Notes: a model not told the origin generated them from the letters alone. A stretch of 64,000 bases of DNA from Bugula neritina (GCA_964035545.1 OZ037765.1:27664504-27728503); one strand, 5' to 3'. Shown: positions 49,409 through 62,200, counted from the first letter of the stretch. Numbers and translations: made by a program.

Positions 49409-52400
49409 ATGACTACAATAGCATTAGGAGGAGGCCCGGATCTTCACCAAAGAAGAGAGTTTGCTGGATTAAGGGATGGCACTCATGTACCTGGGTATGA
49501 TGTAAAAAGTGCTAACATTTCTATTCTTAGGTTTTACCAAAAGCGCAGTATTATTAAACCAAGTGAACACATGCTACTTTAAAAATGCTACTTTGCGAAT
49601 CGTAACAACTGATAATAAATAACAATATAAAAACCATCTAGCATGCCCTATTATCATTACCATGTAGGCCTACAGTATGATACATTTTGATTTAGCTGTT
49701 TTCTTCTATAGGTATTTGTCATAGCAAGCACAGATTTTTATGTTGCAAATTTCTTATTTTATCATGTTGAAGTTTGCTTATCTACTCAATAATCTATAGT
49801 AGCAACATGTTTCAAAACTTGAAACTATGCTCAAATTACAACTAAAACCATGTGATACTTTAAATATAAACCCTCAGTAGCAATTGCCTTACCTTGGAGT
49901 TTGTAAAATAGAGTGCTAATACCCTGTATCCAAATGTTGCTGTTAAAAAATCATGTATCACTTTAACGCCTTTAAGTATACAATAATTTGACTTTGAAAG
50001 TTTTTAATTTATCTACTAAAGTCAAACTTGTTCTTTAATTTGTTACTAAACATTCCAATTCAAGCAGTTACTTGAAAAATAATAAATGCAAACCTCATGG
50101 TATTTAAAAAATAATTCTGAAAATAAAATCTACAATCAATTCTATAAAAAGACTAAATGTAGGGCTGAATAATTTCTTCAAAAACACATTACCTGTTTTG
50201 ATGTGTAAAAAATCCGTATTGAATGTGAAAGCTTCTAGTTTGTTACTCAACCAATAACTGCAAATTTTGTTTTTAGTATGTGAGCTTATTGGCATTTCTT
50301 TCTTGCTATTAATGAATATGTGTACACTTTTTATATAGTACTGCATGGGCCTAAAATTGTCAGTTATTCAAAGCTTTTTCAGTACCATTTGGTGTTCTTA
50401 CATGTTAGATATCGTGGATACTGCCCACAAATTAAATACCGAGTTGGAAAGACATATGGAACTGACACTCACCAATTATCAGAGAAAACTGACCATGTTC
50501 ATCCCTTACCACCGGTAGGCCCTTCTAACCCCAAGCCTGTGCTGTCAAACAAGCTGCCTGCTGCAACTGGAGACAATAAATACACTGAGCAGATGGTGCC
50601 TGGCTACACTGGTAACTAGAGCAGTACTTGCAATGGCTTTATTTTCTATTTTATACTCTTACTTTTACTTATACATATGTGTGTTCGTGTGTGGGTGTGT
50701 ATAAACATGTATATATTTATATATGTATAAATATACCGAGACAATAGCCATACAAGATATAGTAAATTATTTTAGTTTTGACAAAATCAGACAAGTAAGG
50801 AAATTAATGTTGTATAAATAAAAGTTTTTAAGTTTGATGATAAGTTAGCTTCATTACTCTTATGTCTAGTTAAGGCATGAGTGGCTGATAGTAAACAGTT
50901 GTATTATTAAATATTCTACTCTTGAAATTATTATTTGATAGGATACTTGTATGAAAACTGAAAGCATACGTTTATATTAATTATTTCCTAGTAGAGAACT
51001 CAAAAGAAACAAATCTGATAAATCTTGTTTAAATTTACAATGAAGATATTAAATTTGAAAAACTGATTTCTAAAAGATCCTACAACAACAGCTAGATGTT
51101 GCAAGTCATTGATAAACACATTGCTATGTCTGTGAAACAAATATTTATTAAGAGCTCATTGGAATACTGCAGGGAGTCTGGGGTTTCAAGAGATTTTATA
51201 AGTACAGTGAAATGACTAGCTTCTGGTTATTGAATAGCTCTTACTAGTAACAGAGTTGCCTCCATTTGTTAGCAACATAAATTTTGGATTTTTCTTCTCC
51301 TATTAATGCACAATAATAGCACATAACATAGTTATAAAGTATTCTTCCATTTATATAACATATGTAATTATATGTTAGGTAAATAGATAATGCATTGTTG
51401 TCAATCAAACTAAAATTCAAAATAAAATTTTAATGCTAAAAAAGTAATAAGCAATGAATCTATTTATAATATTATTGCAAAATTATAAGATGATATGTGA
51501 ATAATAGGTTTGTTATTATTAAAGGCTACATTCCAAGATCTCCTTTCAAGTTTGGGAACACGTACAAGGAAGACTGTGACTTCAACATTGATCAGCATAT
51601 GAGCATGTACAAGTACCATGATTACAAGATTAAGGAGTTACAGAACCACGTCCGTACAGCCCCACAGTTACAAGCCATAGAAGCTGATCCTCATGTTAAG
51701 AATGTTCTAGATAAATACAGGGACACTCATCCAATCCGTCCTATTCTCTTAGGTGAAAAATAATTATTAATCAAAAGTGTTATCAACATATGTTTGGTTA
51801 TCATTTTATAGTTTGCTTTAGCTTTTCTTGCAAGCAATTGGACATAAGTTGACCAACAAATCATAAAATAAGGAGAAAATATTGCCAATCGAAATTTTGA
51901 ACAAATATTTTTCTATAACTTATAAAAAAAACACTGTCTGTTTTGTTTATGCAGCTGAGAAAAGGTTACCCACTGAGCCACCAATGCCTGGGTACAAAGG
52001 TTTTATTCCACGAATAAATGTGACTGAAAAAGGGCTTGGAGCAAGGTTGGTGTCGATTTTTTTAGACTTTAAGTGAAAGGTACATACATACGCGCATGCA
52101 CACACACATATACATATATACTTACAGTACATATTATTTGTTTAAACTATTTTTCATTATTTCCATGGGGTGATAAAAAGTTCTTAGCAATATTTAAAGA
52201 TGTTCAAATATTATGTTATTTTGATTTTTTATATTCCAAATTTTTTTTATGTCTTTTTAGATACCACACAGCCACTAAAGAAGGACTTGAAGCATTTGCT
52301 CACGAGAATGCTGCTCATTGGACAGCCATGTCAGCTAAAGTGGACCTCACGCGGTAATATTAATAGTTTCATATGTAGTGTATACCTGTATGCTGTGCTA

Positions 52401-53161
52401 TAAGTGTACATTGTTATAATACTACATGCAAAACATGACTAGTTTTGAGTATGGTTTCCATATATGCTCAATGGTCTAGAACTAAGTTTTGAATAATTAT
52501 AATAAATGTATTTTTTACACATTATAAAATTTTGGCTCATTTTTTTGCTAATAATTTAGATTTATAGTTAATGGTGTTTTATTTTATAAAAATTAAAAAA
52601 ACTAAATATTATGTATTGACATGATATATAGTTATATGTAGTATTGATGATATTCTATGCAGGCGCAGAAACTTAGTATGATTTGTAGAATGTTATATAC
52701 AATTAATTTTACTGTACATTTTACTATGCAGCTTGGTGTGTTGAAATTTTAAACATTATCTCAATTGTGGTCTGTGAAACGCGGTGATTACAAGTTATAG
52801 TAAATGTTATATTTAAATTACAGTAATTATGATGGCATTAAAGCACCTAGCTATAGTAGAAGAGTGTATTTGAACGATGGAATGATTCCCAAGTATACTG
52901 GGTACCTGCCACGTGAGTATTATTTATTAAAAACTTATTTTAAAAAATATGAATAGAGTACAAGCTATAGTTTTAGATTGAAGTTATATCGGCTGATGTT
53001 GCTCATGGGTTCTTATTTTTTCTGTAGAACGAAGATTTGCTTTCGGCAACACTTACGGAGACACATCGAGATCTTTGAGTGTTTGCAAACATAAAGATGA
53101 ATGTTTCGGTGATTTTATGAGGTCCAAGACGATGCCAGTCATGCAGAGTTCAAAATTTTAA
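49409..53161 (+). CDS. CIMIP2B: Ciliary microtubule inner protein 2B (FAM166B) homologue
   Basis: Seven exons: 49409-49494, 50409-50611, 51525-51752, 51955-52045, 52261-52353, 52824-52912 and 53028-53161 (TAA), giving 307 residues (human about 275). Four copies of a P-G-Y-x-G-[YF]-x-P motif are visible: VPGYRGYCPQIKYRVGKTYG near the N-terminus, VPGYTGYIPRSPFKFGNTY, MPGYKGFIPRI, and IPKYTGYLPQRRFAFGNTYG near the C-terminus. These are the signature of the FAM166/CIMIP2 family, whose members line the lumen of ciliary doublet microtubules. The YCP and FGNTYG variants are closest to FAM166B, but family members are similar and A or C types cannot be excluded. Possible RFX half-sites lie upstream. 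Confidence 0.88.
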
Positions 53162-54355
53162 GTTCATTTGACCAAAAGCTAGTGCATAATTAAGATTAGG
53201 TATATTTGTTACTTTCTGTTAGGTAGATGAAAGCCCCTACCCTAGATAATAACTTTTGATAGAGTTTTGTACTAATTCCTTAATTCTATATTTTTAAGTA
53301 TAGAATCTATATTTTTGTCATAGAAAAGCTACAGCCTTGTCTTAAGCTATAATTAAATCAAGAACTCTTTGTTCTTTGGTAGTTTTAAGCTGTAGTTATA
53401 AGAAAATAATTACGTTCAAGGTTTTTATGCAATGACGTTTTGTACTATTCTAGTTTCAATTGATTAGCAGTATGCATGGCGATGCAGCAAGTTGATTTAC
53501 TTGCCAATATGCTCTTTGCTACCCTGTGTAAGGTCTTTGATATTTAAAGAAACTTTTCCAGTGCGTATACTGTAAGAGATTTATATGTCATACAAAACAT
53601 TTATTTTATGTATAGTTATAGTTGCCACTGTGTATTTTCCTAGATACAACTTGTAACTTTATATATCAACCAGTTGCTCATTTGCCCTCACTTTTTGTGC
53701 CTTGCTAAAAATTTAACCTCTTTTTACTATAATATGCAAGTGGTTTGTTCTAATGCCAGCTTTTTCACAGATATTCTTGTAGCTCTTTTATCTTGTTGCT
53801 GTGTTGCTAAAGATTTTGTTACAGGAACTATCGAAATTGTCTAATAAAATATGTACTAATAATCAAATTAGATAATATATTATACAATTGGTTAACACAC
53901 AAAATAATTGCAGGGAAATATATTATGAAGCTGCATGAGCTAAAAAATTGCATCAACATGTACCTAAAAGCACAGTATAGTTAATACTATTCTGTACAAT
54001 GTAGAGCAATAACAGTTTAATATCAAGATTTTTCACATCAGCTCAATTCTTGAGTCTTTTCACTGTTTATAATGTACAAGAAATTGATTTTTTTCCAAGC
54101 AATGTCAGATTTCTTATTACTTAAGAAGCTTAAAGTCATTTGACACCAGATTGGCTAATGTGCTAGGTATATTATAATGAAGCTTAACTTTTCAAGAAAT
54201 AAATAACAGCATGTACGTGAAACCCTTGGGAACCTTCATTCCATAAATTTATATATCATGATATTATAGAAATCAATAAAATTGTCTTCTTATTATTAAT
54301 TAATGTTGGAGCTAGCTATAGCTACAAGTTATTGCAAATAGTCTGATGCTTGGTG
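53162..54355. other. CIMIP2B-MXRA7 intergenic region
   Basis: Holds the long CIMIP2B 3' flank and the MXRA7 promoter. AT-rich with no coding exon or recognisable repeat. Confidence 0.45.
53843..53848 (+). terminator. Likely poly(A) signal of CIMIP2B
   Basis: First AATAAA after the CIMIP2B stop, about 680 bases downstream, implying a long 3' UTR. Confidence 0.45.
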
Positions 54356-55757
54356 ATGGAGGGTTTAGAACTTCTGGCTTCAGTTCTTGTAGGCATTTTA
54401 GCAGGAGCTATGCTTACGGCTTTATGGTTCTACAAAACCTCAGCACAAACCACAGATTCTGTGTGTCATGAGTCATCGACTGAAGAATGTAAGGAGCAGT
54501 ACCATGCTGATATCACTAACACTTGTAAAGAGGAGGATGACAGGGTGAACAGGTATGCATTATAGTGCAGTATTTTCTACTTGTAAAGCTTGTATATCAT
54601 ATATAAATAAAATAACCTATTAATAATATTTTTTACTATTTCACCATTCCAAGCAGTGAACCCAAATCTAGCCTTACCACAAAAGAGAAGTTCTATCTGT
54701 TTTTGGAAAAAGGCTTTTGTGAAGAGCTAGAAAGTGGAGTTGAAAGTTCAGTTTTAAAATCAAAGAGAGACATTCTGCAGAATAGCCCACTTGGTAACGG
54801 ACATCAGACAATAAAATATATAATATAATGTATACTTTTTATGATATTAATTAATGAAATACATAAACAAATCTCATATTTGTTTTTAGTTATTATTTGG
54901 GATTTGTTAGTAACAGCTTTGTTCTTTTAGGATCAGAGTTATAGGATTTAGTGTCTCAAATGTGAGTTTTGGTAAAATTGTACATATGCTGTGCTACAAA
55001 TTCTAGCCTGACTTCATGCCCTGCAGAAATAAGTAGTTCATGTGTCTATTTTGTTGCTATTAACTTTACTATTTATTACATTTTGTTTTAATTATGCAAT
55101 TACTGTAGTTATATCACATGTTACAGAAAATGTCAGCCAGCTGTTTTGTCCATTTGGGGGTAAAGAGAGTGCAGGTGTATGGTCTGATGGTGATGACACT
55201 GCTGTTGAAACAGAAACACCTACCTTAGGAGAACATGGAATACAAAATAGTAAGCTGCGCTCTTTGGAGGGCAACACTAGATATGCAAACGATTCTACCC
55301 AAAATACCAGTGAAGAGTGTCCATACAAATTTGCGTTTGAGAATGGTGCAGATTCTGAAGACGAGGCTGATATACCGTCAAATCATAGAAGGACAGGCCG
55401 GTGCCCACTCGATAGACATGATGAGCCAGGCAAGTTCAGTTCAGCCAAATTAAGCTGGGAAAAATGTATGTTGCTATGATTCAATTAGTTTTTATTTTTT
55501 GAGAGACAAATAAACTTACTGTGATTTAAGTTTTTACCAATAATTTCTTTTATAAATTGTATATTGTAACTATACTAGACAATGTACAGAAGCAAAGGAA
55601 TATTCCATTGGCTGCTATTCATGAGCAACTGTCGGCAGATGAGCTTCAAGAAGAAATTAGAGTGAGGAAAGAACAGATGGCAGCATTTGCTAAATTATTA
55701 GCAGCCCAAGAAGATGACTGCAACACTATTCAGCCACAACTGAAGCTCTATATGTAG
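54356..55757 (+). CDS. MXRA7: Matrix-remodelling-associated protein 7-like membrane protein
   Basis: Four exons: 54356-54552, 54654-54793, 55127-55465 and 55579-55757 (TAG), giving 284 residues. An N-terminal signal-anchor (about residues 7-27, LASVLVGILAGAMLTALWFY) is followed by an acidic, low-complexity middle. The conserved C-terminal block ADELQEEIRVRKEQMAAFAKLL ... QLKLYM parallels the human MXRA7 ending EELEEEQRVQKEQLAAIFKL ... QLRLYDM. The upstream YKFAFENGADSEDEAD and FSSAKLSWEKY match the region just before it. The molecular function of MXRA7 is poorly known; it is a single-pass membrane protein linked to tissue remodelling in vertebrates. Exon 2 begins at a tandem acceptor (AAGCAG), so an isoform one serine shorter is expected. 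The start codon is the ATG within TTGGTGATGG. Confidence 0.82.
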
Positions 55758-55911
55758 GCTATTCATGGTACCACCTCCAACCTTCTACCATTTAAACTAC
55801 AATACTTAGACTATAGATATCTCTCTGTCAGAATTAAAGATGAGATATAATAGTCTTTGATTGTAGAGCTGTTTGGTTTATATGAACTTCATTATTGAAC
55901 TAAGGTTTACA

Positions 55912-55917
55912 AATAAA
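55912..55917 (+). terminator. Poly(A) signal of MXRA7
   Basis: AATAAA about 155 bases after the MXRA7 stop codon. Confidence 0.65.
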
Positions 55918-56884
55918 GCATCTGCTTTTATATTAATTTGATACATAATCTAGAAAATTCCATTGCATTGCACATGAATCATGTAAAATTGACACTATTC
56001 CATAGACAATGACTGAATATGTACACAAGTATAGGTTGCCCATCTTTCCAAGTGTTGTAAGTATAGGCTAATACCAAAAGAGTATGTTATGAATAATAAT
56101 TTCTAGAGTAGAACTTGTGGCTGCAGTGTTAAACACAGTGTATAGTATTCATCCATTTCTTTGATCTGTATTACTTTTGTAGCTTTAATAGATTAGTTAA
56201 AATAATATTTTACTGTAGAATTCAATTTATGGCTTGCACTCTGTGGGCCAATTTTAGATAGTTTTACCCAGCTTGAGTATTTCTATTGGGAACAAACAAT
56301 TGACAGCAAAACACATTGCAGTTTACATTTTGTATATCTGTATTAATTTTTGCTTATAATAAGACAGTTTTATCAACTAGAGTCTAGACAATAAAATAAT
56401 TATGTACAAATTCCTTAGAAGGATGAGGTAGAGATAGGAGTAGTAAAAATTTCACAAAGGATTATTTAGTACGACTAAATATCTACTAAAGCCTTACCAT
56501 AATATATCATAATAAAAGTAATACCTATTATTAAAATATACCACCAGTTTCTATGAACAACTACATAAAATACAGTAAAGTAATATATATTTGAGACAAA
56601 GTTTAGATTATAAGTAAGCTAGCTGCTGCTTAACCAACCATTCCTCAGACCATTGGCTCAAGTTAGATATTACACTTGAAGTAATACTATTATATAATCA
56701 CAATGATAGAGCAACAGCCAAAAACATAAAAAACTACAGGAATCGTAGATAAACCTCATTATGGGAGGCCTTATGACTAATGTATGGTCACCGGTAAAAT
56801 ATCATCATGCAATTGAGACAATAGTGCTAACAACTAAACATATAATATTATATATGGGGTAAGGTTGAAAGTTAGCTGTGAAGT
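55918..56884. other. Convergent MXRA7 / bZIP 3' flanks
   Basis: AT-rich sequence between two convergent genes, expected to contain the bZIP 3' UTR. No clear poly(A) signal for the bZIP gene, no exon and no repeat recognised. Confidence 0.4.
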
Positions 56885-57990
56885 TTACATCTTATTTCGT
56901 TGTTGGGTCAAGACAGTAATTTTATACTCTAGACTTTTATTAAAACTCCTAATTTTTCTGTTTTCATGTTCCAAGAAGTCAACACGCATGTTAATTTTCT
57001 CCTCCTTCTGTCTACGAAGGTCACGTGATTTTTTTGCTGATTCGTTGTTTTTACGGCGCTTTTCTCTGTATTTAGCAAATTCCTCACCAGAAGGTTCACC
57101 TTTCAATGTACACGTAGCTCTTTTTCTTTGAGACTTACTTTCAGTGTAGCAACTTTCAGCATAGCAACTTTCAGGTGAAGGGCTTTCAGTTTTCATCTCA
57201 GGAATTATGTTTTCTTGTTGATAAAGAGCGGGATTGTTTGAACTAGTTAGAGCCTCTAACTGTTGGGTGTAAGTATTTTTCAGCTCTTTGTAGATCTGTG
57301 TTCTTTGATCATATTGTGAAGATGAGTTGTAATTCTGGCAAGAATATAAAACACAACAATATAATAAAATATAAGTTTAAAATGCCAAGTAAATGCTACT
57401 TTTTGTAAAAAGCACCCTTGGGGGTCAAATTATATTAAATCATTAAAGTGCTCAAACAAAATATTGGCGGTTGTTACATAACATATACTATAAACTGTCA
57501 AGCTTAGCTATAGCTATTAAACTACCAACAATAGATCATGCTAAAATTACATTCCAGTATGTAACCTTTGTATTTAGTTAAATACTAAATACTAAAGTTT
57601 GGTAGCTTCAATGCTACAAAAGCATTTATGGCAAGTTGCATGCAATCTTGTTATTTAATCTTTTTTAACTGGCAGAATACTACACATGATTAGTAATCAT
57701 GTGCAGTATTCTGCCAGTTGATGGCACCAAAAACACCAGGCAAGTGATATTTAGGAAGACAACTCTCAAAACAGAGGTTGAAATAGGTAGCTCCTGGTAT
57801 AGATTACCTCATAATAAGTGATGGGATAATGGCCATCAAATCCATTGGACAATGGTGTCACTGCTGCGAGCACAGCAGAGCTGTTCATAGCGGAAGCTGC
57901 AAGGAGAGAGTCATGATCAGTCACCAGGTCTCCCAGCTCGGCTTTTCTAGCCTCTTCCAGCATTTTATTAGAAGTCTCATTAGCAGCCAT
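56885..57990 (-). CDS. PAR-type bZIP transcription factor (HLF/TEF/DBP/PDP1-like)
   Basis: Two exons on the minus strand: 57808-57990 and 56885-57334 (TAA), giving 210 residues. The basic region YREKRRKNNESAKKSRDLRR and the following KEEKINMRVDFLEHEN run match the PAR-family bZIP pattern (RRRKNN.AAKRSRDARR, then IR..FLE.EN), starting near residue 146. A short leucine zipper follows to the C-terminus. The NFIL3/vrille family is the closest alternative; the SRDLRRQKEE segment favours PAR. The N-terminus is Ala/Ser-rich, without a clear proline-and-acid-rich block. PAR bZIP proteins bind D-box sites (RTTAYGTAAY) and act in circadian output and differentiation. Three perfect D-boxes lie about 1.0-1.1 kb upstream of its start codon, suggesting auto- or cross-regulation. 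The intron contains a 53-bp palindrome. Confidence 0.88.
57667..57719. repeat. Near-perfect 53-bp palindrome in the bZIP intron
   Basis: Two 26-bp arms (57667-57692 and 57694-57719) are reverse complements with a single mismatch and only one base between them. Such a tight palindrome could extrude as a cruciform. The one-base loop argues against a microRNA precursor. Confidence 0.85.
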
Positions 57991-58989
57991 CAGGCGCAGG
58001 GTGCAGATGCCTCAACTTAAATGTATAACCAATCATTGTATAATAAAGTTTTGAGTTCAGCTTTACAAAGTTGTGACATTTTATTCTTGTGTGAATTTGA
58101 GTGCATGTCAAGTGTTCTAAACTTTAAAAAATTAGTAGCTTGACTTTGTACATAGGTCTACTACATATTCATCCAAGAAAATTTTTGGTGAAAATCCATT
58201 TAAACAGTAACATTACTAGTAAGCAGAGGCACAAAATTTATCATCCCTTAACAGTCGACATTTCTAACAGACACTGACAGGTAGTGGATATGATAAACTG
58301 ATACAGATGATATTGAACAGTGCAATAATTATATTAGCATGATTATATAGTAGCTTTTCCTCCATTGAAAATTTCACAAAAAACTTGATAATTAAGACAT
58401 CCATTGTAAATTTACCATGTTTTACATTTGTTAAACATATAAAATTAAATACACCTTCCATCATGAGCATTATTAATTGGATATCTGGAGAATGACATTT
58501 TATAGCAGCTAGACTAATTTGTAATTTTAGCTACTACTTTTACTTCGAGTTCATAAACGAACCTTAGACCTGTTGAACATTTTTTATCCATTTAATATGT
58601 TGAAGACCGATAGTTACCAAGAAACAAAATCAGCTCAGTCGATCAATTTATTTAAAATATTATTATAACATTTATATACCACCAATAGCTGTAGCTGAAG
58701 GTTAAATTTAAAATATGTACGTTTTACCTACTACTACTACTAGTACTACTGGCTAAAATGTCGACTTACCTAACCAGCAACCTGGAGCTGTAGAGATTGA
58801 AAACTTACTTTCTAGATAGAATCTAGTGTTAATAGAACAATATTTTAGTATATAAAGAAGTTAAGTGGTATAACTATCTGTGTGAGATGAAGAGAGTGGT
58901 GTACTACCAAATGCCGTCTGGCTAGCACGGTGGCCACCGACAAGATTGAACAGACGAAATCAATAGAAAAGGGTCATAGCACCCTTAGC
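57991..58989. other. Upstream region of the bZIP gene
   Basis: Proximal promoter and leader of the minus-strand bZIP gene. A CTA/ACT trinucleotide run lies at about 58730-58750. No TATA box or coding exon is evident. Confidence 0.4.
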
Positions 58990-59077
58990 ATTACGTAATA
59001 CCTCCGCCAACTATTACATAACTAATAAAGGGCTGTGTTAATAACCATTCACACAGCATTCTGAACTATTATGTAAC
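58990..59077. promoter_or_regulatory. Cluster of three perfect D-box (PAR bZIP/NFIL3) sites
   Basis: ATTACGTAAT (58990-58999), ATTACATAAC (59013-59022, GTTATGTAAT on the minus strand) and ATTATGTAAC (59068-59077) all fit the PAR/NFIL3 consensus RTTAYGTAAY exactly, within 88 bases. They lie 1.0-1.1 kb upstream of the PAR-type bZIP ATG and 160-250 bases downstream of the CTU1 stop. The clustering next to a gene encoding the matching factor suggests an autoregulatory element. Confidence 0.6.
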
Positions 59078-59230
59078 ATCTGTCTGGACTATTATTGGAG
59101 ATAATAACAGACTTAGTAAGCACATACAAACAAAACAACAAAGTACTATAATTATAAGAAAGCTGACAAAGCTTTATTTATTAAAGAGCCCAGTTTTTAT
59201 TATAAATAGTTCATAACAAAAGCCAACTAG

Positions 59231-59236
59231 TTTATT
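59231..59236 (-). terminator. Poly(A) signal of CTU1
   Basis: Minus-strand AATAAA starts two bases after the CTU1 stop codon. Further AATAAA hexamers lie at 59173-59182, so a very short or a 60-base 3' UTR is expected. Confidence 0.55.
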
Positions 59237-59237
59237 T

Positions 59238-62200
59238 TTAAAAGTCAATATTAGAATTAGCAACAGATGGGTTGGAGGTTGAGTTCAAATCTTGGCCAGC
59301 AGTAATTCCAGTCCTCCCAGATACGACTGAGTTTAAAGCACCATTTCTGGTGCCAGTTTTTGTCTTGCTCTTACAAGAACAGTTTGTACATGAACCAGAT
59401 TCCGGGCTATTGCTAACTCCTTCAGTACGATAATTCTTGGGGGTCTTCCCTATACCCAGTTTAGGCAAGCCTTTGTTTAATCCTTCCAGAAGAATGCAAG
59501 CTTTACACAGCTTATTGCTAGAAATATAGCCACATCTCTCACAGTGGGTCTGCACCGGCATCTTTGTCTCCTCCTTGATGCACATCACCTGAAAAGAGGT
59601 AGAATTGTGTACAACGGTTAGAATAGTTTTAATCACTAAATACAATAAATAATTACCATTTAGGAGCAATAGTGGAGAAATTGAGATAGCCTAAGCTCTT
59701 TGATTTTATTAGTAATATTTGTTTTGGTTGAGATTCTTGCTAGAACATAATTTCTTGCGCTACATTTATAATCTAGAACACAGGCTGTTCTTAATTTCTC
59801 CCTTACTGCACCCACCTTATAATTATAGAACACAACGGCTATTCAACAGTTAATTAAAAGTTCTAAAATTACATTCTTTCACTTAAAGCTCAACCCTAAG
59901 TGAGAAAAAGCATTTGGTGCAAATATATTATAAAATGTAGACCATTATGGTGAAAGACTAAGATTTAGTCTTGAAGCTTAACAAAACCTAAAAATTTACA
60001 TAAACTGTGAGCTTCAAAAAGTTTAGCATAATTTTTAATAATAATAAGCAGTCATATTTGCTAGAAATCTGGGTGTCTGAAAGTGTGAAGCCCTACATGG
60101 CCTCAAAAGAAGAGACTCCACACTTTTCTGCCTGAATACTAATTGTAGTAAGAATCAAGAGTGTGGTTTTACTTGAGGTATTACAGCCAGTGTGCATTGC
60201 TCATAAAAAAATTTCAAAAATATGTTTTTGCAAAGAGAAATTTAAAATATAAATGGATAAATTTTGCTCATGCACATTCAAGCAAAGCAGTCTTGAATAA
60301 TTATAACTAAATACTGTATATGCAAGTGTAGAGTATAGTGAGCTATACTAAGTAACTAAACAAAGGTACCTCTCCACTGTGTATGATGTCTAGAATAGAG
60401 CTGGGTCTAACTTGCTCCAGGTCCTTGATATAAGCTCTGGCGTAACCTCGGTAGGCATTGGGAGAGTATATGCATTCAGTAGAGAAGTAGTCCAAATTCT
60501 GCAGAGACAAACACAGCACCTCAGGCTACGTGGCAGAGAAGCACTCAAGTCATGTGACTTCGGACTACAGTTATGTGACTTGAAACTATTGTAACCTTTT
60601 CATCAGAAGTTTCCACAACACCAGTAGTATATTGCTTCACAAAACTTATGTATGGTTACTCTTCACCCAAAAATGCCAACAACCACTAGTAAGTAATCTA
60701 AGAATGAATTATCTCTGGCAGATTAATTCCTAATAAATAAGTATATATCACAATTTAAAAACTATTTATCCATTTATACTTATGAGAAAAATTTATCACA
60801 GTTAATTTACAACGCATGTACAATATAAATTTTAGTGTACTTTCCATAGAGCCTTTGATAATCTTAGTACATAATTATTATAACATTATGCAAATAACCA
60901 AAGTGTAAGCAACTCCACACATTAACTAATATAACTGTTTTACAATGAAGTCAGTGTAACGGGATGCTTTTGTCTAAGAGCAGTGCGGCCACACACAGCT
61001 AGTGCCACAGCTATATCTATTATCACGTAAAGAAACTAAAGACTTCAAAGCTTTTGGCTTGTTTTACCATTACTTTCAGCTTCAAGTATTCACGAAAAAG
61101 CTGAGTGCAGCAAGCTAAGGATAAATCAACTAGCTTTCTTAACATGCATAGAGATAACGGATAAGAAAGGAAGACATAACTACATGTATAGACTATTATA
61201 AATTCTGCCACCAATTGTAAGTTTAATATAAATTGTAATTTGTGACATCTTTCAACTCAATCTTATGATCACCCTCAGTAGTTAGTTTACTGTATAGTGT
61301 ACATACTTATTTACTAATAGATGTCTAACTTTCATCTGATGTTAAATAATTATGATTTCTAGCATAATTTTCTATTATTTCATTCTCAATGTTGAAACCT
61401 TTACAGGGTACAATCTTTCATCAAAAGAAAATCGTTGCCAATAAACACCACTCGGCCAGTACAGTCAGATTATACTTGAATTTCAGCTCAAATTTTCATG
61501 TTGCAAAGCAGATACGTGTGGTAGACTGTCATTGATTTGTGATAGAAATGGCTTGCTTTATTCCTCATTAAATACCCACTGCCAATATAGTACACTAATC
61601 CGTCATTATAGACTGTAGTTGATGGGCCACACAATGATACGCACAGAGAATAGCAGAAGTAACCATGATGAAGGTGGCTACTTGCCTAGATGGTTCACTG
61701 ACCATGATCAATGCAATTAAGTCAACAACCTGTGACTATGTGTGGCATACAGTGTATATATTATATGCTCTACATTCACTACTGCTAGTGTCTATATATT
61801 CTCTGCATTTACTACTGTTAGTGTCTATGTATTATCTACAGTCACTACTGTTAGTGTCTATATATTCTCTACATTCACTACTGTTAGTGTCTATATATTC
61901 TCTACATTAACTACTAGTAGTGTCTATATATTCTCTACATTCACTACTGTTAGTGTCTATATATTCTCTACATTCACTACTGTTAGTGTCTATATATTCT
62001 CTACATTCACTACTGTTAATGTCTATATATTATATATATTCACTACTGTTAGTGTCTATATATTCTCTACATTCACTACTGGTAATGTCTATATATTATA
62101 TATATTCACTACTGTTAGTGTCTATATATTCTCTACATTCACTACTGTTAGTGTCTATATATTCTCTACATTCACTACTGCTAGTGTCTATATAGCAATA

